Assembly (NCBI GenBank): GCA_002329565.1
Contig: DCTM01000015.1
Span: forward strand, 1,751-11,100
DNA length: 9,350 nucleotides
Reading direction: 5' to 3'
Origin: Firmicutes bacterium UBA1440
GTDB lineage: Bacteria; Bacillota; Clostridia; Peptostreptococcales; Anaerovoracaceae
This document shows, piece by piece, positions 6,710 to 9,350 of the stretch. The translations under genes and the position numbers were made by a program. The number at the start of each line of letters is the position of its first letter. Within the stretch, counting starts at the first letter, position 1. Under the pieces are notes generated by a model. That model made no database searches, was not told where the DNA came from, and saw only the letters and a program-made list of their open reading frames with translations.

Positions 6710-8776
6710 TTATTCCTTATAGTTGCATTCACTGTTTGAGCAGGAATATTTGCTCGACTTAAGATTTTTTTCCACAAGCAGAGAACCGCATTGAGGACAT
6801 TTCTTATTGACCGGCTTATTCCAAAACACCGCATTGCATTCAGGGTAACCTGAGCACCCATAGAAACTTTTGCCTTTCTTGCTTTTCTTCAGCACTATGT
6901 CCTTGCCGCACAGCGGGCATGATACGTCAATCGACTTGACGATCGGCTTCGTGTTCTTGCACTCCGGATAACCTGTGCAAGCAAGGAATTCTCCAAAGCG
7001 TCCCATTTTTTTCGCCATCGGCTTACCGCACAGTTCGCACAGCTCACCTGTCAATTCTTCTTCAAATTTGACCTTCTCAATCTTACTGTCAGCATATTCG
7101 AGTTCTTCTTTAAAATGTGCGTAAAAGTCACGAATGACCTGTTTCCAATCCTCGTTGTCGACCTCAATGCGGTCCAACTTATCTTCCATCTCGGCGGTAA
7201 ACCCGGCATCGACAATATCGGTGAAATATTCGTTCATCATGTTGTTGACAATAAAGCCGAGGTCCGTGGGAATGAGCGTCTTCTTTTCCCGTGAAATATA
7301 ACCGCGTTCAAGCAATGTCGCCAGGATCGGCGAGTAAGTCGAAGGGCGACCGATATTCTTTTCCTCCAAATCGCGGATCAGTCCGGCTTCAGTAAAACGC
7401 GAAGGCGGCTGAGTGAAATTTTGTTCGCTTGTCAATTCCTTGCACGCCAAAAGCTCTCCTTCCTTCAAATCGGGGAGCATCTTACTTTCGTCATCGTCAT
7501 CGGATTGTTTATACACTTTTCTGTAACCGTCAAACAGGAGCTTCGATCCACCGGATTTAAATTTATAATCCCCGTTGTGAATTTCCGCCGATACGACAAA
7601 AAAGACTGAGGGAGCCATCTGACTGGCGATGAAACGCGACCAAATAAGCTTATACAGACTGTATTGATCCTTTGTAAGAGAATCCTTGATACTCTCAGGA
7701 GTGAACTCAACATTCGACGGGCGGATAGCCTCGTGTGCATCCTGGACATCCTTTTTCTTGTTCTTATAGGCATTGTCTGCCCAATACTCGTTCCCATACT
7801 GCTTAATAATAAAGTTCTTGGCAGCCGCACGCGCCTCTTCGGAAACTCTGACGGAGTCGGTTCTGATATAAGTAACGAGACCGACTGTGCCGTGTCCTTT
7901 GATTTCCACGCCCTCATACAACTGCTGTGCTACCATCATCGTACGCTTTGTGTAAAATCCAAGCCTTGTGGAGGCTTCCTGCTGCATAAGAGAAGTCGTA
8001 AAGGGTGAGTACGGTTTTTTCGTCCGCTGCTTTTCTTCTATTTTTCCCACGCAATATACGTCCTGCAAGGCGGCCAAAATTTCATCGCTCTGCAGTTTTG
8101 TTCCCACGGTAATCTTCTTATTCTTATATTCCGCAAGCTTAGCTGCGAACGCCCTTTTACTGCCTGAAGTCTTAGTGAGCAACGCTTGAATATTCCAATA
8201 TTCTTTGGGTACGAATTCTCTGATTTGCATCTCTCGATCGCAGATAATCTTGAGTGCAGCCGATTGCACACGCCCGCCGGACAGTCCGCGCCTGACCTTT
8301 CTCCACAAAAGCGGACTGATTTGATAGCCAACCAAACGATCAAGAATACGACGTGCCTGCTGCGCATCTACCAGACCCAAGTCTATCGGACGCGGATTTT
8401 TTACAGCTTCTTGGATCGTCTTTTTTGTAATCTCGTTAAAAACAATTCTGCAGGCTTCCTTCTCATCTATTCCCAGTAAATGTGCAAGATGCCACGAAAT
8501 CGCCTCACCTTCGCGGTCCGGGTCAGTCGCCAAGTATACTTTTTTCGCATCCTTTGCAATACTCCGCAACTCCTTGATTAAGGAGCCCTTGCCTCTGATA
8601 GAAATGTATTGAGGCTCAAAATCGTTATCTATATCAATACCGAGTTTGCTCTTGGGAAGGTCTCTGACATGTCCGACCGAAGCAACCACCTTATATCCGG
8701 AGCCCAGAAACTTTCCTATAGTCTTTGCTTTGGACGGTGATTCCACGATCACAACATTTTTTTTGGCATTGCCCAT
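6710..8776 (-). CDS. topA: DNA topoisomerase I
   Basis: Type IA topoisomerase that relaxes negative supercoils through a covalent tyrosine-DNA intermediate. The 688 residues match the usual Firmicutes size. The TOPRIM domain starts with VIVESPSKAKTIG (9-21; E12) and has TDPDREGE (84-91; D85, D87, E89) for magnesium. The catalytic tyrosine is Y303 in GLVTYIRTDS (299-308). The C-terminus carries three four-cysteine zinc ribbons: C580/C583/C600/C606, C620/C623/C641/C647 and C660/C663/C679/C684, all with complete ligands. The start at 8776 is supported by GGAGGAA about ten bases upstream. A candidate promoter overlaps the end of dprA, 56 bp upstream, so topA may be expressed independently as well as by read-through. 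hslV starts 30 bp after its stop with no terminator between them. Confidence 0.98.
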   Translation of the reverse strand: MGNAKKNVVIVESPSKAKTIGKFLGSGYKVVASVGHVRDLPKSKLGIDIDNDFEPQYISIRGKGSLIKELRSIAKDAKKVYLATDPDREGEAISWHLAHLLGIDEKEACRIVFNEITKKTIQEAVKNPRPIDLGLVDAQQARRILDRLVGYQISPLLWRKVRRGLSGGRVQSAALKIICDREMQIREFVPKEYWNIQALLTKTSGSKRAFAAKLAEYKNKKITVGTKLQSDEILAALQDVYCVGKIEEKQRTKKPYSPFTTSLMQQEASTRLGFYTKRTMMVAQQLYEGVEIKGHGTVGLVTYIRTDSVRVSEEARAAAKNFIIKQYGNEYWADNAYKNKKKDVQDAHEAIRPSNVEFTPESIKDSLTKDQYSLYKLIWSRFIASQMAPSVFFVVSAEIHNGDYKFKSGGSKLLFDGYRKVYKQSDDDDESKMLPDLKEGELLACKELTSEQNFTQPPSRFTEAGLIRDLEEKNIGRPSTYSPILATLLERGYISREKKTLIPTDLGFIVNNMMNEYFTDIVDAGFTAEMEDKLDRIEVDNEDWKQVIRDFYAHFKEELEYADSKIEKVKFEEELTGELCELCGKPMAKKMGRFGEFLACTGYPECKNTKPIVKSIDVSCPLCGKDIVLKKSKKGKSFYGCSGYPECNAVFWNKPVNKKCPQCGSLLVEKNLKSSKYSCSNSECNYKE

Positions 8777-8814
8777 TATAGTAATTCCTCCAAACAGATT
8801 TTCGCTTAGACAAG

Positions 8815-8843
8815 ATTATATTGCGATTACAATCATTTTGCAA
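8815..8843 (-). promoter_or_regulatory. Candidate SigA-type promoter of topA
   Basis: A perfect -10 TATAAT (8820-8815) lies 17 bases from TTGCAA (8843-8838), a four-of-six match to the -35 consensus. The -35 falls in the last codons of dprA, and initiation near 8808 would leave a leader of about 30 nucleotides before topA. The supercoiling enzyme and the proteolysis genes after it could thus be transcribed without dprA. Confidence 0.5.
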
Positions 8844-9350
8844 TAAAAATTTTGCCCATACTGTTTTTTACCATACCTTTCATCTCCAAAACAGCTACAA
8901 TGCCGGTTATCCTACCGACAGGACATCCCAGTCTCGCCGATATAGCATCAAGGCTCATTTCGCCTCCTGATGCCAGTGCTTCCACGACAGCCTTTTCCTC
9001 TGTTCCCAAGTGTTCAAAAAAAATTTTATCAACCACATAACCCTTGCCGCAGATATCTTCGATCAAATCGTCAATTGTCGAAAGAGGCATTGCTCCGTCG
9101 CACAGCAATCGATTGGTACCCAAACTCATGGGTGAGGTGATGTTTCCCGGCACAGCGTAGACATTACGCCCCTGTTCAGCCGCAAGCTCCGCAGTAATCA
9201 GGGCACCGCTTTGCGCGCCCGCTTCAACGACGACAGTGCCTTTGGAAAGGCCGCTGATAATTCGATTGCGCCTCGGGAATGTATATTTGGCCGGCGGATA
9301 GCCGGGTGGATATTCCGATATCACGAGTCCCTTACTTTTGATCTCCTCCA
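8833..9350 (-). CDS. dprA: DNA-processing protein DprA, 5' end missing
   Basis: DprA (Smf) binds incoming single-stranded DNA during natural transformation and loads RecA on it; it is widespread even in species not known to be transformable. Only the last 171 residues are in the window, of a protein usually near 360, and the frame is open to the right edge. The visible part of the Rossmann-like domain has SEYPPGYPPAKYTFPRRNRI, then SGLSKGTVVVEAGAQSGALI, and AVPGNITSPMSLGTNRLLCD, all classic DprA stretches. The last 65 or so residues form the C-terminal winged-helix domain, including SLDAISARLGCPVGRITGIV. A GTG at 9324 is in frame but is not a plausible start, because the conserved DprA sequence continues upstream of it. 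topA follows by 56 bp, the standard arrangement in Firmicutes. Confidence 0.95.
   Translation of the reverse strand, partial: EEIKSKGLVISEYPPGYPPAKYTFPRRNRIISGLSKGTVVVEAGAQSGALITAELAAEQGRNVYAVPGNITSPMSLGTNRLLCDGAMPLSTIDDLIEDICGKGYVVDKIFFEHLGTEEKAVVEALASGGEMSLDAISARLGCPVGRITGIVAVLEMKGMVKNSMGKIFIAK

Noticed and set aside
7465..7917. 150-codon minus-strand frame within topA in a second reading frame
   Set aside because: It overlaps the conserved catalytic region of topA, is rich in Arg and Ser as shadow frames often are, and shows no family resemblance.
1..9350. A new defence, mobile or biosynthetic system
   Set aside because: All nine genes belong to known housekeeping, sporulation or metabolic families in a familiar arrangement. 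No transposase, integrase, repeat array, tRNA-associated junction or unexplained gene cluster is visible on either strand.

Overview
The window looks like an ordinary chromosomal housekeeping segment from an endospore-forming member of the Firmicutes, probably class Clostridia. The reasons are the conserved order dprA, topA, hslV, hslU, codY, a recognisable YunB-type sporulation protein, CodY itself (known only from Firmicutes), and AT-rich leaders with strong GGAGG-type ribosome binding sites. I cannot name the genus from the sequence alone.

Every convincing gene lies on the minus strand, so transcription runs from high to low coordinates. From the right edge: dprA (5' end outside the window), topA with a candidate promoter of its own, then hslV and hslU. 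A rho-independent terminator follows hslU at about 4653-4686. An AT-rich regulatory region of roughly 250 bp then holds candidate codY promoters and a good CodY box. After codY comes a short gap with a hairpin that covers the yunB ribosome binding site, then yunB, hflX (with a candidate promoter inside the end of yunB), a YigZ/IMPACT-family gene five bases downstream, and finally an acyl-CoA-synthetase-like AMP-forming ligase that runs off the left edge.

Functionally the genes cover DNA uptake and recombination (DprA), chromosome supercoiling (TopA), ATP-dependent proteolysis (HslUV), nutritional control of stationary phase (CodY), spore formation (YunB), ribosome rescue (HflX), a translation-linked conserved protein (YigZ) and acyl activation. 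There are no RNA genes, insertion sequences, CRISPR arrays, prophage genes or defence islands. No intergenic stretch exceeds 300 bp; the longest is 4443-4697.

I found no new multi-gene system. The points worth a second look are regulatory or subfamily-level: the hairpin over the yunB ribosome binding site, a CodY whose branched-chain amino acid pocket is diverged while the DNA-binding domain is nearly canonical, likely codY autoregulation, and start-codon corrections for yunB, hslV and hflX.
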